Of a DNA stretch of 64,000 nucleotides, positions 15,388-23,970 are shown one piece after another (position 1 is the stretch's first letter; every line of letters begins with the position of its first letter). The notes below the pieces were generated by a model that saw only the letters and a list, made by a program, of their open reading frames with translations, had not been told where the DNA came from and did not search any database. The stretch comes from CALGYY01 sp963678485. GTDB taxonomy: Bacteria > Bacteroidota > Bacteroidia > Bacteroidales > CAIWKO01. Made by a program: the position numbers and the translations under genes. The DNA lies in the NCBI GenBank assembly GCA_963678485.1, contig OY782882.1:3782001-3846000 (forward strand). Direction: 5' to 3'.

Positions 15388-15711
15388 ATGAAAAGAATTG
15401 GCATTGGGATATTATTAGGCATGCTTGCTGGGATTATCGATGTAATTCCAATGATGTTACAAAAGCTGACATGGGATGCAAATATCTCTGCATTTGCCAA
15501 CTGGGTAGTTGTCGGGTTTCTTATTGCAACCATTGAGTTAAACATCAATTCTATAATCAAAGGGATATTGATTGCTTTTATGGTTTTATTGCCGGTAGCA
15601 GTGTTGATAGGGTGGAAAGAACCGCTTTCGTTGATCCCAATTGGAATAATGACAACTATTCTAGGTGGAGTGCTTGGGTTTTCGATTAATAAGATCCTGG
15701 CAAAAAAATGA
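15388..15711 (+). CDS. Small membrane protein
   Basis: 107 aa from the ATG at 15388 (an upstream TTG at 15382 is less likely). Three or four hydrophobic segments cover most of the protein, beginning KRIGIGILLGMLAGIIDVIP and ending with GVLGFSINKILAKK. Gly-rich first and last helices resemble small putative transport or scaffold proteins, but no function can be given. It follows the four-TM protein by about 110 bp on the same strand. Confidence 0.65.
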   Translation: MKRIGIGILLGMLAGIIDVIPMMLQKLTWDANISAFANWVVVGFLIATIELNINSIIKGILIAFMVLLPVAVLIGWKEPLSLIPIGIMTTILGGVLGFSINKILAKK

Positions 15712-15836
15712 GGACATGCTTTGAGATTTGTTGAAACAGGCAACTGTCGAAGTGTTTGAAGTAAGGCATGAATCTGCCGTTTCTTGCGGCATACAGGCGG
15801 TGAGTTGAACGACAAGAATTATAATTCACAATAAAT

Positions 15837-16382
15837 ATGATCAGCTACATATCCTTATTACGGGGCATCAATGTCAGCGGACAGAAGCTTATCAAAATGG
15901 ATTTCCTGCGCAGTTGCTACGAGCGTCTGGGTTTCAGCAAGGTGAGTAGTTATCTGCAAAGCGGAAATGTTGTCTTTACGAGTAAGGAGACGGATCTGCG
16001 AAAGCTGGAGCAGAAAATTTGCAAAGGCATAAAACAGGAATTTGGATTTGATGTTCAGGTGCTCGTGTTAGGCACAGAAGCGTTGAAACAAATAATCATC
16101 GGAAATCCATTGGTGGCGGAGGCTGCAAACAATCCATCCGGAGTATATGTAAGCTTTCTATTATCAAGTCCGGCGGTTGTTAACCTGAAGAAAATCGAAG
16201 ATAAGAAGCAAGAGGGCGAAGTCGTTGCTGTTGGAGAGAACGTGGTCTATCTATACTGTCCCGGTGGATACGGAAGGAGCAAGCTGAACAATAATTATCT
16301 GGAAGCCACCTTGAAGGTGGGCGCCACCACAAGAAATTGGAAGACCACCAACGAACTTTTAATAATGGCCGAACAACTTTAA
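15837..16382 (+). CDS. DUF1697 family protein
   Basis: 181 aa. The start MISYISLLRGINVSGQKLIK, followed by FSKVSSYLQSGNVVF and ending near LNNNYLEATLKVGATTRNWK, is the DUF1697 signature. Members are cytosolic, of unknown function, and resemble a small ferredoxin-like fold. Length is as usual for the family and all conserved blocks are present. It stands alone, with a secreted protein gene starting 11 bp after its stop. Confidence 0.9.
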   Translation: MISYISLLRGINVSGQKLIKMDFLRSCYERLGFSKVSSYLQSGNVVFTSKETDLRKLEQKICKGIKQEFGFDVQVLVLGTEALKQIIIGNPLVAEAANNPSGVYVSFLLSSPAVVNLKKIEDKKQEGEVVAVGENVVYLYCPGGYGRSKLNNNYLEATLKVGATTRNWKTTNELLIMAEQL

Positions 16383-16393
16383 AATCTGTGATT

Positions 16394-16741
16394 ATGAGAA
16401 TCTATCTTCTATCCACGATATTGCTCGCTTTTATTGGGCTTGCGACCATGGGGCAAACCACCACAGTAAAGCCAGCAGCTGTGTATCAGTATGGCCCGGT
16501 CAGGCTTGTAGTGAGCGAAGAGCCTGTACAACTAATAGCGAGTGGACCCACGGCAGTAATTGATGTAAATGATTCATCACAATGGAAACCGATTAAATAC
16601 TACAGCATCGAAAAGCTCGACAGTGAGAACAGATGGGTCGCCGCGAACAGATTAACCGCATCTCAATTGGTAGAGTTGAAGTTCGCGATTGATAAGGCGA
16701 TTAAAGAAGAAAAAATTGAGACTTATGAAAAGAAGGATTGA
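16394..16741 (+). CDS. Small exported hypothetical protein
   Basis: 115 aa from the ATG at 16394. The signal peptide is about MRIYLLSTILLAFIGLATMG with cleavage near GQT. The mature part (about 95 aa) is charged, with a central IKYYSIEKLDSENRW segment and a Lys/Glu-rich C-terminus. The family is not recognised. It is 11 bp after the DUF1697 gene, so probably co-transcribed. Confidence 0.6.
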   Translation: MRIYLLSTILLAFIGLATMGQTTTVKPAAVYQYGPVRLVVSEEPVQLIASGPTAVIDVNDSSQWKPIKYYSIEKLDSENRWVAANRLTASQLVELKFAIDKAIKEEKIETYEKKD

Positions 16742-16771
16742 TGGTGGGTATGATTAGTTTAGGTATATTTG
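16738..16771 (+). promoter_or_regulatory. Promoter of the 16793 gene
   Basis: TTG at 16738-16740, 23-nt spacer and TATATTTG at 16764-16771 fit the Bacteroidota consensus. The first box overlaps the stop codon of the preceding gene. The start codon is 21 bp beyond the second box. Confidence 0.55.
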
Positions 16772-16792
16772 TATTTATAAGATACCATTATC

Positions 16793-18277
16793 ATGAAAAA
16801 TCGAGCTATCAGTTTACTTTTAATATTCTTTATCGGTGGGGCGAGTCTCGCCAATGCTCAGGATTGGCGTGCTCTTCGGACGAACGGTTCATACCTGTAC
16901 AACACTGTTTATGGGGTAATCATGGCATATCGTGTAGATACAGCATGGGCTTCGGGAAGTGATAGTGTTTTCAGGAGTTTTCCTGTAATTCAACAATTGA
17001 ATTCGAATTGTTATTCGCCCTCTGAAGGTTCATGGATAGGCCGATTGTGCGTTGTAAAACCCAATGGTGACAATGTGTTTACAAATTATCGTTACGATTC
17101 CATTGTTATGAAAACGCATGCGGGGCTTGGCGCTTCATGGGTGATGTGTGATACGGGGAATGTAGTTGCCACGGTGGTTGCAGTGCGTGATACCAACTTT
17201 TGTGGGCTGAACGATACGGTAAAGATTATTGCATTAAGCAGCACCATTAGCTACATCAACGGCACTTTGTGCATTCTAAGTAAACACTATGGATTAATCA
17301 GCACACCTGATCTGTTTCATTTTCCCGACGATCCAATGATGAGTTTTTACGATCATTATTCATTGGTTGGGATGAGTAATCCACCCAATGGTCTTCAGAA
17401 TCTTACAAGGGAAGAAACCTTTACGTATAATGTTGGTGATGAATTTCACTGGTATAATTTCTTCACTAATGGAGGATTTATTAATCCCTATCATGAAATA
17501 GAATCCTGGGCTATTTACCGGGTGCTGGAAAAAGTACCCACTCTTACATCGGACACCTTAAAATATCGTTTTGAGCGTTGCAAGAAGTTGCGGGAATACT
17601 ATCACAATTTCAGCAAGGATTCGACTTCTGAGATTTTTACAAACTTTCATGATACAATCGTAATCATACATCTGTTGAATACTTCGGAAGTGGCCGGTTT
17701 TGACCAGCTACCTGGGACTGAAGTTTATAATACATACGGCGAACTTTTCGAACATACTATGGGGTTGCATATGAGCGGCCTCAGGGCTAAAAGTTTTCCC
17801 GCAATATATCAATTTTATTCGATGATGTATCCCGCTTGCTGGACGCGACTCAGCGTTGATGCCTGTGGTGCTTCAACATTTTATTATGATGGGATTTATG
17901 GGTATGAATTCGAGTGTAGTTATTTCACTGAACAGGAAAGTGATCAGTTGATGTACTATAAAAAAGGGAGCATAGTTTGGGGAACTCCTTACAATTGCGA
18001 AGAATTGTTAAGTGATGAATTCAATGAGAGCATTTCTTCTAAATTGCTTACTATAGCTCCAAATCCGGCAACAGACCATGTTGATATTACATTGAAAAAT
18101 GCTATTGCTGGACTCAATTTCGAACTCTTCGACCTCACGGGTACGATAGTGAAACAGGCCCTACTCAAAGATCCTGTGACATCCATTGGTTGTGAAGATC
18201 TACATGCAGGGCTTTACATATACCGTATCACGAATGCGGCGGGATTTAATGTTAGCGGGAAGTTGGCGGTGCAATAG
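16793..18277 (+). CDS. T9SS type A secreted protein
   Basis: 494 aa with signal peptide (cleavage after SLANAQ, about residue 23) and a C-terminal T9SS type A sorting domain: LTIAPNPATDHVDI, then LNFELFDLTGTIVKQ and the final HAGLYIYRITNAAG block. The central ~380 residues are rich in Tyr, Trp and Asp (TYNVGDEFHWYNFF, GLHMSGLRAKSFPA) and I do not recognise them. It should be exported by Sec, cross the outer membrane through T9SS and stay at the surface or be released. The last 165 bp are almost identical to the end of the next gene. Confidence 0.8.
   Translation: MKNRAISLLLIFFIGGASLANAQDWRALRTNGSYLYNTVYGVIMAYRVDTAWASGSDSVFRSFPVIQQLNSNCYSPSEGSWIGRLCVVKPNGDNVFTNYRYDSIVMKTHAGLGASWVMCDTGNVVATVVAVRDTNFCGLNDTVKIIALSSTISYINGTLCILSKHYGLISTPDLFHFPDDPMMSFYDHYSLVGMSNPPNGLQNLTREETFTYNVGDEFHWYNFFTNGGFINPYHEIESWAIYRVLEKVPTLTSDTLKYRFERCKKLREYYHNFSKDSTSEIFTNFHDTIVIIHLLNTSEVAGFDQLPGTEVYNTYGELFEHTMGLHMSGLRAKSFPAIYQFYSMMYPACWTRLSVDACGASTFYYDGIYGYEFECSYFTEQESDQLMYYKKGSIVWGTPYNCEELLSDEFNESISSKLLTIAPNPATDHVDITLKNAIAGLNFELFDLTGTIVKQALLKDPVTSIGCEDLHAGLYIYRITNAAGFNVSGKLAVQ
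18113..18277 (+). repeat. Duplicated sorting-domain sequence, copy 1
   Basis: 165 bp encoding the end of the T9SS type A domain, matched by 19284-19448 with only scattered mismatches. Sequence before it (18062-18112) is related but less similar. Confidence 0.8.
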
Positions 18278-18387
18278 AAGAATGGATCCCGCATTTGCAG
18301 ATTTTCTCCTATGCAATGGAGATCATTTTACATTTTTTTTTCTCGTTGGTGCGTATTTATAGTTAGAAGTTAAAACACACTTCAACG

Positions 18388-18395
18388 TACCTTTG
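18388..18395 (+). promoter_or_regulatory. Second promoter box (TACCTTTG) of the FISUMP gene
   Basis: TACCTTTG fits TAnnTTTG and lies 49 bp before the ATG at 18444. No TTG at the right distance was found. Confidence 0.35.
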
Positions 18396-18443
18396 TGGCG
18401 ATAATTCAAATGCATGTAATGAACACTAATGAAGGGCAGAAAA

Positions 18444-19448
18444 ATGAATAAGAGTATTTTGCTATTTGCAGCGGTTGCAATGCTGGGCGTGGGGGCCAAA
18501 GGGCAGACGGTGACTGATGTTGAAGGAAATGTGTACAACACCATCATCATAGGCAACCAGCTATGGATGCAGGAAAACCTGAAAACCACGAAGTACAACG
18601 ATGGCAGCGATATCGCGTATCCGGGCGGAAATAATACGAGTTGGCAAAATAACACGTCAGGGGCATACGCATGGTACAACAACGATTCTGTTACCTATGG
18701 AAATACCTATGGGGCCTTATATAAATGGTTCACCCTGAATGCTGCATCAAATGGGGGCAAGAATATTTGTCCATCCGGCTGGCATGTTCCAACGCATAAC
18801 GAGTGGACAACAATGGAACGAGCCATTTGTTCAAGTGCAAGCTGCATCACCGATTTTCCGATCAATCTTACTACTACTGGTTTGCGTGGTACTGACGAAG
18901 GCGGCAAACTCAAAGAAACAGGAATCACCCATTGGCTCAGTCTGAACACTGGTGCCACGAACAGCACCGGATTCACAGCTTTACCGGGCGGATATCGGTT
19001 AACAAGTGGCTCCTATAGCGGTATGCAGACCTATGGGTACTGGTGGACCTCCACAGTGGATAACAGCTTCTACTATAATGCATGGATCAGAGATTTGTAC
19101 TATGACTTCACTACCATCGAAAGAATCGCTTTTCGCAAGGATTGCGGCTTATCTGTCCGCTGTATCTGCGACACTTTATTAACTACTCAGGTCGATGAAA
19201 ATGCAATGGATGAAATGGTGAAAATTTATCCGAATCCGGCAACAAACCGTGTTGAAATTATATTGAACAACACTAATGCTGGTCTCAATTTCGAACTCTT
19301 CGACCTCACGGGCACAATAGTGAAACAGGCCCTACTCAAAGATCCTGTAACATCCATTGGTTGTGAAGATCTTCACGCGGGGCTTTACATTTACCGTATC
19401 ACGAACAGTGCGGGATTTAATGTTAGCGGGAAGTTGGCGGTGCAATGA
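18444..19448 (+). CDS. FISUMP-domain T9SS type A secreted protein
   Basis: 334 aa from the ATG at 18444; an ATG at 18429 would add five residues before the signal peptide (MNKSILLFAAVAMLGVGAKG). The central domain is FISUMP: GNVYNTIIIGNQLWMQENLK, then GALYKWFTLNAAS, ICPSGWHVPTHNEWTTM, GFTALPGGYR and YGYWWTST. FISUMP domains are secreted lectin-like folds whose ligands are unknown. A T9SS type A sorting domain closes the protein. Its last 165 bp are nearly identical to those of the preceding gene, although the rest is unrelated, which points to gene conversion or module exchange between neighbours. Confidence 0.9.
   Translation: MNKSILLFAAVAMLGVGAKGQTVTDVEGNVYNTIIIGNQLWMQENLKTTKYNDGSDIAYPGGNNTSWQNNTSGAYAWYNNDSVTYGNTYGALYKWFTLNAASNGGKNICPSGWHVPTHNEWTTMERAICSSASCITDFPINLTTTGLRGTDEGGKLKETGITHWLSLNTGATNSTGFTALPGGYRLTSGSYSGMQTYGYWWTSTVDNSFYYNAWIRDLYYDFTTIERIAFRKDCGLSVRCICDTLLTTQVDENAMDEMVKIYPNPATNRVEIILNNTNAGLNFELFDLTGTIVKQALLKDPVTSIGCEDLHAGLYIYRITNSAGFNVSGKLAVQ
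19284..19448 (+). repeat. Duplicated sorting-domain sequence, copy 2
   Basis: Partner of 18113-18277. Most differences are single third-position or synonymous changes (for example GGGTACGATAG versus GGGCACAATAG). Confidence 0.8.
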
Positions 19449-19509
19449 TTCGAAAAAAATTGAGTTAGGTGTTGATACAAAAACATTAATTTACCTTAAA
19501 CCCTATCAT

Positions 19510-20199
19510 ATGAAAAGAGCCATATTGATAATAGGAATCTTCATGGTATCGACAGTGCTCCACGCTCAGATCAAGGATTCAACGAGTTTAAAAAAATTTC
19601 CACACCATTATTTTTCAGTTAATCTGATAAACTGTTTAGCTATAGATCAGGCGGGCATTAATTACGAATATTATCACGGTAGATGGGGAATTGGCGCGAC
19701 AGTAGGTTATAAATATGCAGGAGGAAGAAATTATAGTCGATTGTTAATTTCCGGAACGACCCAAGAGGGTTCCTTCGAATATTATGATGGTTTTTTCATC
19801 AACCCTCAATTAAATTTTTATCTATCAAAACCTAAGAGCACCAAAACGGCCAAACTTTGTTATCTCGCATTGAAAATTAATTATAAGTACTTATATATGG
19901 ACTCAACGAATTGGATCATATATGGAGGCACCGGTGATCGTCCATACTACCACAAGGGAATTGACAAGGTGAACATTCTTAGTCCTTATGTTTTCTTTGG
20001 GGTGAAATATGTGGCCAGGCATTTTTTTATTGATTTCAATTTAGGTCCGGGTTGGACATTTGTAGGGCAATCTATGTTGGTTGTTGGTGATTCCCAGTAT
20101 CACCCGTCTAATTTTAATCAGCGGCCACCATATAAAGCATTTCGAGGACGTGATCATTTTTCGTTTACACTGAATCTAAACATTGGAGGGGCATTCTAG
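19510..20199 (+). CDS. Outer-membrane beta-barrel-like protein
   Basis: 229 aa from the ATG at 19510, with a signal peptide (cleavage after VLHAQ, about residue 20). The mature part alternates aromatic and polar residues in strands such as HYFSVNLINCLAIDQAGINY and GIGATVGYKYAGG, and ends in FSFTLNLNIGGAF with a terminal Phe, as outer-membrane barrels do. It resembles the small DUF3575-type barrels of Bacteroidota. An open frame extends upstream into the preceding gene's end in another frame, but the signal peptide fixes the start. Confidence 0.75.
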   Translation: MKRAILIIGIFMVSTVLHAQIKDSTSLKKFPHHYFSVNLINCLAIDQAGINYEYYHGRWGIGATVGYKYAGGRNYSRLLISGTTQEGSFEYYDGFFINPQLNFYLSKPKSTKTAKLCYLALKINYKYLYMDSTNWIIYGGTGDRPYYHKGIDKVNILSPYVFFGVKYVARHFFIDFNLGPGWTFVGQSMLVVGDSQYHPSNFNQRPPYKAFRGRDHFSFTLNLNIGGAF

Positions 20200-20573
20200 T
20201 AAATCAGGAGGGAAGCCTAGGTGTTAATGAACATTGGATATTAATCAAATTTTAAAGTCAATATTTCCCTTTCTGAATAATATTCAGGAGTCTGGTTAAT
20301 TTTTGAAACGGTGTCGATTTGTAAAGATTATCAGTAATGGCTAAATTCAAAATGTCTGAATAGCGAGGGTTTCCGCATCAAGTGCTGGATGACGACTCTT
20401 CTGGGAGGTGTCTCTAACCTCCAGAATATGAGTTACCATGGTCGCATAACGTTCGAGGAGTGATGCAAAACAGTTATTTTTAATATTTTCAGGAAATTCA
20501 CTATCATACAAAGAAATGTTGTATATTTGTTTTAATGATAGCTTTTTTTCTAAACTATAATAATAAATCATCT
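20200..20573. other. Gene-free stretch with a lone attC-arm-like motif
   Basis: No coding frame of note. A partial hairpin TCTGGGAGGT...AACCTCCAGA is near 20398-20423. On the - strand, 20444-20458 reads CCTCGAACGTTATGC, identical over 15 bases to the right arm and core at 5065-5079. A TATATTTG box is at 20522-20529, before the lipoprotein gene. Confidence 0.4.
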
Positions 20574-21134
20574 ATGAAATATTTCATTGTTGCTATTTTT
20601 TGTCTTGCAGGTTTCATGATGATTGGAAGTTGCAAGAAGTCCACTGAGGATCCGCCTGCTACACCTACTGTAACGTCAGTTGCCTTGCAATATACGGATG
20701 TTAGTCCCGATTCAACCAGCGTTGATATGGATAATGATGGCATAGCTGACATCATTCTTATGGATACTACGGTGTTGTGGTACTCCGGTCCACCCAATGA
20801 TATTTACGATGATGTGCAGTATGCAAAGTCAGTGAATCCGGCCTATTTAATTAGCTGGGGACGGGAAGTGCCAGATTATGATTATTTTCATTTGGCGCAG
20901 GATTCTGTTATCAACGCTACCTTAGTGTGGGGGAACAGATATCTGAGCTACGGATATATAAATCATTACCCCGATGCACATATTACCAGTTATATTGGTA
21001 TTAAACATACTGATGCTAATGGTACATTCTACGGATGGCTCAAGAAATCCAACACACAGATTTTAGAGGTAGCTATGGATACGAATACCACTTACAATTT
21101 CACTGTACGTGCCGGCCATCTGACCAAAGAATAA
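20574..21134 (+). CDS. Hypothetical lipoprotein
   Basis: 186 aa from the ATG at 20574. The lipoprotein signal is MKYFIVAIFCLAGFMMIGSC with lipobox MIGSC (Cys20), followed by a charged linker (KKSTEDPPATPT) as in surface lipoproteins. The mature part contains a DMDNDGIADI stretch, a possible calcium-binding dockerin-like or FG-GAP-like loop, and later strands with SYIGIKHTDANGTFYGWLK. I do not recognise the family. It converges with the choice-of-anchor L gene; GTTTGC...GCAAAC (21137-21174) between them could form a weak hairpin. Confidence 0.7.
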   Translation: MKYFIVAIFCLAGFMMIGSCKKSTEDPPATPTVTSVALQYTDVSPDSTSVDMDNDGIADIILMDTTVLWYSGPPNDIYDDVQYAKSVNPAYLISWGREVPDYDYFHLAQDSVINATLVWGNRYLSYGYINHYPDAHITSYIGIKHTDANGTFYGWLKKSNTQILEVAMDTNTTYNFTVRAGHLTKE

Positions 21135-21185
21135 GTTTGCCTAAGTGAATAACAGACATTAAGCAATTGCAAACTACCGTCTTTT

Positions 21186-23960
21186 CTATCGCGTGAGCGT
21201 TATATTTCCTTTATCGCTAAAGGTGTTGCCGTTTTCGAATTCTGCTTCAATAGAGTAGACGAAAACTGCAGCGTCCATTTGCTTTCCGCGATAATTACCG
21301 TCCCAGCCTGTGGCAATGTCGGTGCTGATAAACACCTGTTCGCCCCAGCGATCAAAGATTTTGAACGTAAGAGATTTGATTCCTTGTCCGCGAACATACA
21401 GCACATCGTTCAACATATCTCCATTGGGAGAAAAAATGTTGGGAATAAAGATCATCGGTGTGATGATTTCGCAAGGGGTAAAGGAGGCTTCAATGTCTAC
21501 CGAGTCAGAATCAAGACAGCCATTGGCATCGGATACAACCACAGAATAAATGCCCGGGGCCAGTCCCGAAATATTGGTGCTGGTTTCATTATTACTCCAA
21601 TCATAGGTATAGGGCTCGGTTCCCAAAGTCGCCAATACAGATGCAGCGCCATCCGCAGCGCCAGTGCAGCTTTCGTTAGTCCCAATACCCACTGCATGCG
21701 GAGAGGATAGCACGACAATGCTTGTAGTATCTGCATTTCCGCACAAACCACTAATGGTGTACACAATATCATGCGTACCTATTCCTGCAACAGCAGGAGC
21801 GAAAGTTCCCTGCGTAGCACTCGTAATGCCCGTCCCTGACCAGTTTCCGCCTGCATCGGCAGCATTGAGATTCTGAATCCCCAGGTTGTTGCAAAAGGGT
21901 CCGGCAGCATCAATGCTGGCATCCATCTGATCTACCACAGTAATACTTGTGGTATCTGCATCACCACAAGCTCCGCCAATGGTGTAAATGATGGTATGTG
22001 TCCCCACGCCTGCAGTTGCGGGATCAAAAACACCGGTTGAGGTACTTGTAATTCCCGTTCCTGACCAGCTTCCACCGCCTTCAACAGCGATGAGATTCTG
22101 GGGTGAAGCGGAAACGCATAAGGGACCCGTTGCTGTAATGCTTGCGTTCGCGTCAGCATTGACCACAATATTGGCAGTATCAGAAGAACCACAGCTTCCG
22201 CTGATGGTATAGATGACTTGGTGAGTTCCTGTCCCCGCCGTTGCCGGAGAGAATTGGCCGGTAGAAGGATTGGTGATTCCCGTCCCGGACCAATTACCTC
22301 CAGCGCTGGCTGAAGTCAGGATGACCGGTGCACTAGACGCACAGTAAGGTCCGGCGGGACCAATAGTAGCATCGGCCTGAAGGCTAACAATAATCGTTGT
22401 TGTATCAGAAGCACCGCAATTGCCCGTTGTGGTGTAAATTATATCAAAGGTTCCATTTCCTGCAACGGCAGGAGAGAAGGTGCCGGTAGTGGCATTGGTA
22501 ATTCCTGTCCCTGACCAGCTTCCGCCCGGACTGGCAGCGCTTAGGGTGACGGGAGCATCGCTTTGGCAAAATGGACCTGCTGCAGTTATAGTGGCGTCAT
22601 CCGCGCGCACAACCACCTGCATCTGCACGCAGCCAGTGGTGTTGCAGCTTCCGTTGGCACGCAACCAATAGGTTGTCGTACTTGTAGGTGAGACGTTGAG
22701 TGTGCTGTTGCTTCCTGCAAGGCTTCCTCCGCAGTTTTGTGTGTACCATTGCCAATTGGCGCCTGTTCCAAGCGATCCACCGGTGATTGAGAGTGTAGTC
22801 ATATCACCCGGACAAATAGTGTCGGGAGTTGCAATAATAGCCGTAGCAGCCGTAGAAAGGGTATCGACATTTACAGTAATGGTGCTGGTTGAGGTGGAAC
22901 CCGTGAATCCTGTAACGGTCACGGTATATGTTGTAGTAACCATCGGACTGACCGTTATGGAATCCTTGACAGCAAGGCTGTTCAGATGGTTGGTTCCATT
23001 ACTCCAGGCGTAATCATAATCGGCTACGCCGCCGCTGACGGTTGCAAGAAGCTTCACTGGGGTTCCCGGACAGACGCTTGTAGGGCTGGCAACAGTGGCT
23101 ACAGTCTGTGCAGGACTCGAAAAACTCTGACTTTGTAAAAAGACATAAGAGTCCCAGTCAGGGTCCGAAATAGAGCCTACATCGGCAATAGCGAGTTTGA
23201 TATGATAGGTTTGTCCGGCCACTACGCTTGCGGAAGCGGTAAATACGTCCGTATAGCCGTCTGGTTTTATTTGTATCACACTCATGTTTTTTGGGTTGTC
23301 GTTGTAGTAAACGCTATAAGAAGCCCAGTTTGGATCAATGGCGGTGCAATTGGCAGCAGTGCCGTTAGTTCCGGCAACACCGGGATTAATCGTGTTTACG
23401 CTAACGTAGGTGCTGGTTCCCGGAATCTTTGCGAGGTTTTCCTTCACATAATTTCCACCTGCCGGATTTGGGCCGGAAAGCAGAAAGGCGAATACATCAT
23501 TAAAGCTCCCACAGGCGAATTCAGGGTATTCCTCTGAAGCAAAAATGTAATTAAATACCAAAGTGTCGGAGATTGGTACGAAGTCAAATTCGAGCACCGA
23601 TTTATTGGTCGTTGATCCGGCCGTAAGTATGGCATCAAGATCAGCATCTCCACCTGCGGTGTTGTTATAGGAAGTCATTCCGGAAGTATTCCATCCGGGG
23701 ACATCTGCGCAGGAGCCGGAAGTCAGGATCACGCCGGCATCCATCAAAAAACTGATACTTGAACCGCCGGTGAAATTGCCTCGGGAGACGTTAGCTCCGG
23801 AATAGGTGATGTTGCTGGCTGTGATACCGCCACCAAGCAAAATATTATTAACCAATTGGGTCGGCGTGAGTGTTGTACTTGTTACCATTTGTGCCTGAGT
23901 TTGAGTCAGCGTTAAGCTGAAACAGAGTGCTACAAGTGCAAGAGTCGATCGGAGATTCAT
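21186..23960 (-). CDS. Choice-of-anchor L protein with Ig-like repeats, SprB-like repeat and T9SS type B domain
   Basis: 924 aa. The signal peptide ends after QTQAQ (about 23). Residues ~25-280 form a choice-of-anchor L domain (ITASNITYSGANVSRGNF, FVPISDTLVFNYIFASEEYP). Two Ig-like units follow, then four related ~75-aa units each with AGPFC/AGPYC and G(S/N)WSGTGIT motifs. A SprB-like repeat (GAASVLATLGTEPYTYDWSN, SGLAPGIYSVVVSDANGC) precedes a C-terminal CHU_C/T9SS type B domain (FIPNIFSPNGDMLNDVLYVR, FDRWGEQVF). It is a secreted surface adhesin candidate. It starts 10 bp after the upstream gene, so the two are likely one operon. Confidence 0.92.
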   Translation of the reverse strand: MNLRSTLALVALCFSLTLTQTQAQMVTSTTLTPTQLVNNILLGGGITASNITYSGANVSRGNFTGGSSISFLMDAGVILTSGSCADVPGWNTSGMTSYNNTAGGDADLDAILTAGSTTNKSVLEFDFVPISDTLVFNYIFASEEYPEFACGSFNDVFAFLLSGPNPAGGNYVKENLAKIPGTSTYVSVNTINPGVAGTNGTAANCTAIDPNWASYSVYYNDNPKNMSVIQIKPDGYTDVFTASASVVAGQTYHIKLAIADVGSISDPDWDSYVFLQSQSFSSPAQTVATVASPTSVCPGTPVKLLATVSGGVADYDYAWSNGTNHLNSLAVKDSITVSPMVTTTYTVTVTGFTGSTSTSTITVNVDTLSTAATAIIATPDTICPGDMTTLSITGGSLGTGANWQWYTQNCGGSLAGSNSTLNVSPTSTTTYWLRANGSCNTTGCVQMQVVVRADDATITAAGPFCQSDAPVTLSAASPGGSWSGTGITNATTGTFSPAVAGNGTFDIIYTTTGNCGASDTTTIIVSLQADATIGPAGPYCASSAPVILTSASAGGNWSGTGITNPSTGQFSPATAGTGTHQVIYTISGSCGSSDTANIVVNADANASITATGPLCVSASPQNLIAVEGGGSWSGTGITSTSTGVFDPATAGVGTHTIIYTIGGACGDADTTSITVVDQMDASIDAAGPFCNNLGIQNLNAADAGGNWSGTGITSATQGTFAPAVAGIGTHDIVYTISGLCGNADTTSIVVLSSPHAVGIGTNESCTGAADGAASVLATLGTEPYTYDWSNNETSTNISGLAPGIYSVVVSDANGCLDSDSVDIEASFTPCEIITPMIFIPNIFSPNGDMLNDVLYVRGQGIKSLTFKIFDRWGEQVFISTDIATGWDGNYRGKQMDAAVFVYSIEAEFENGNTFSDKGNITLTR

Positions 23961-23970
23961 GTCTGGGGTA

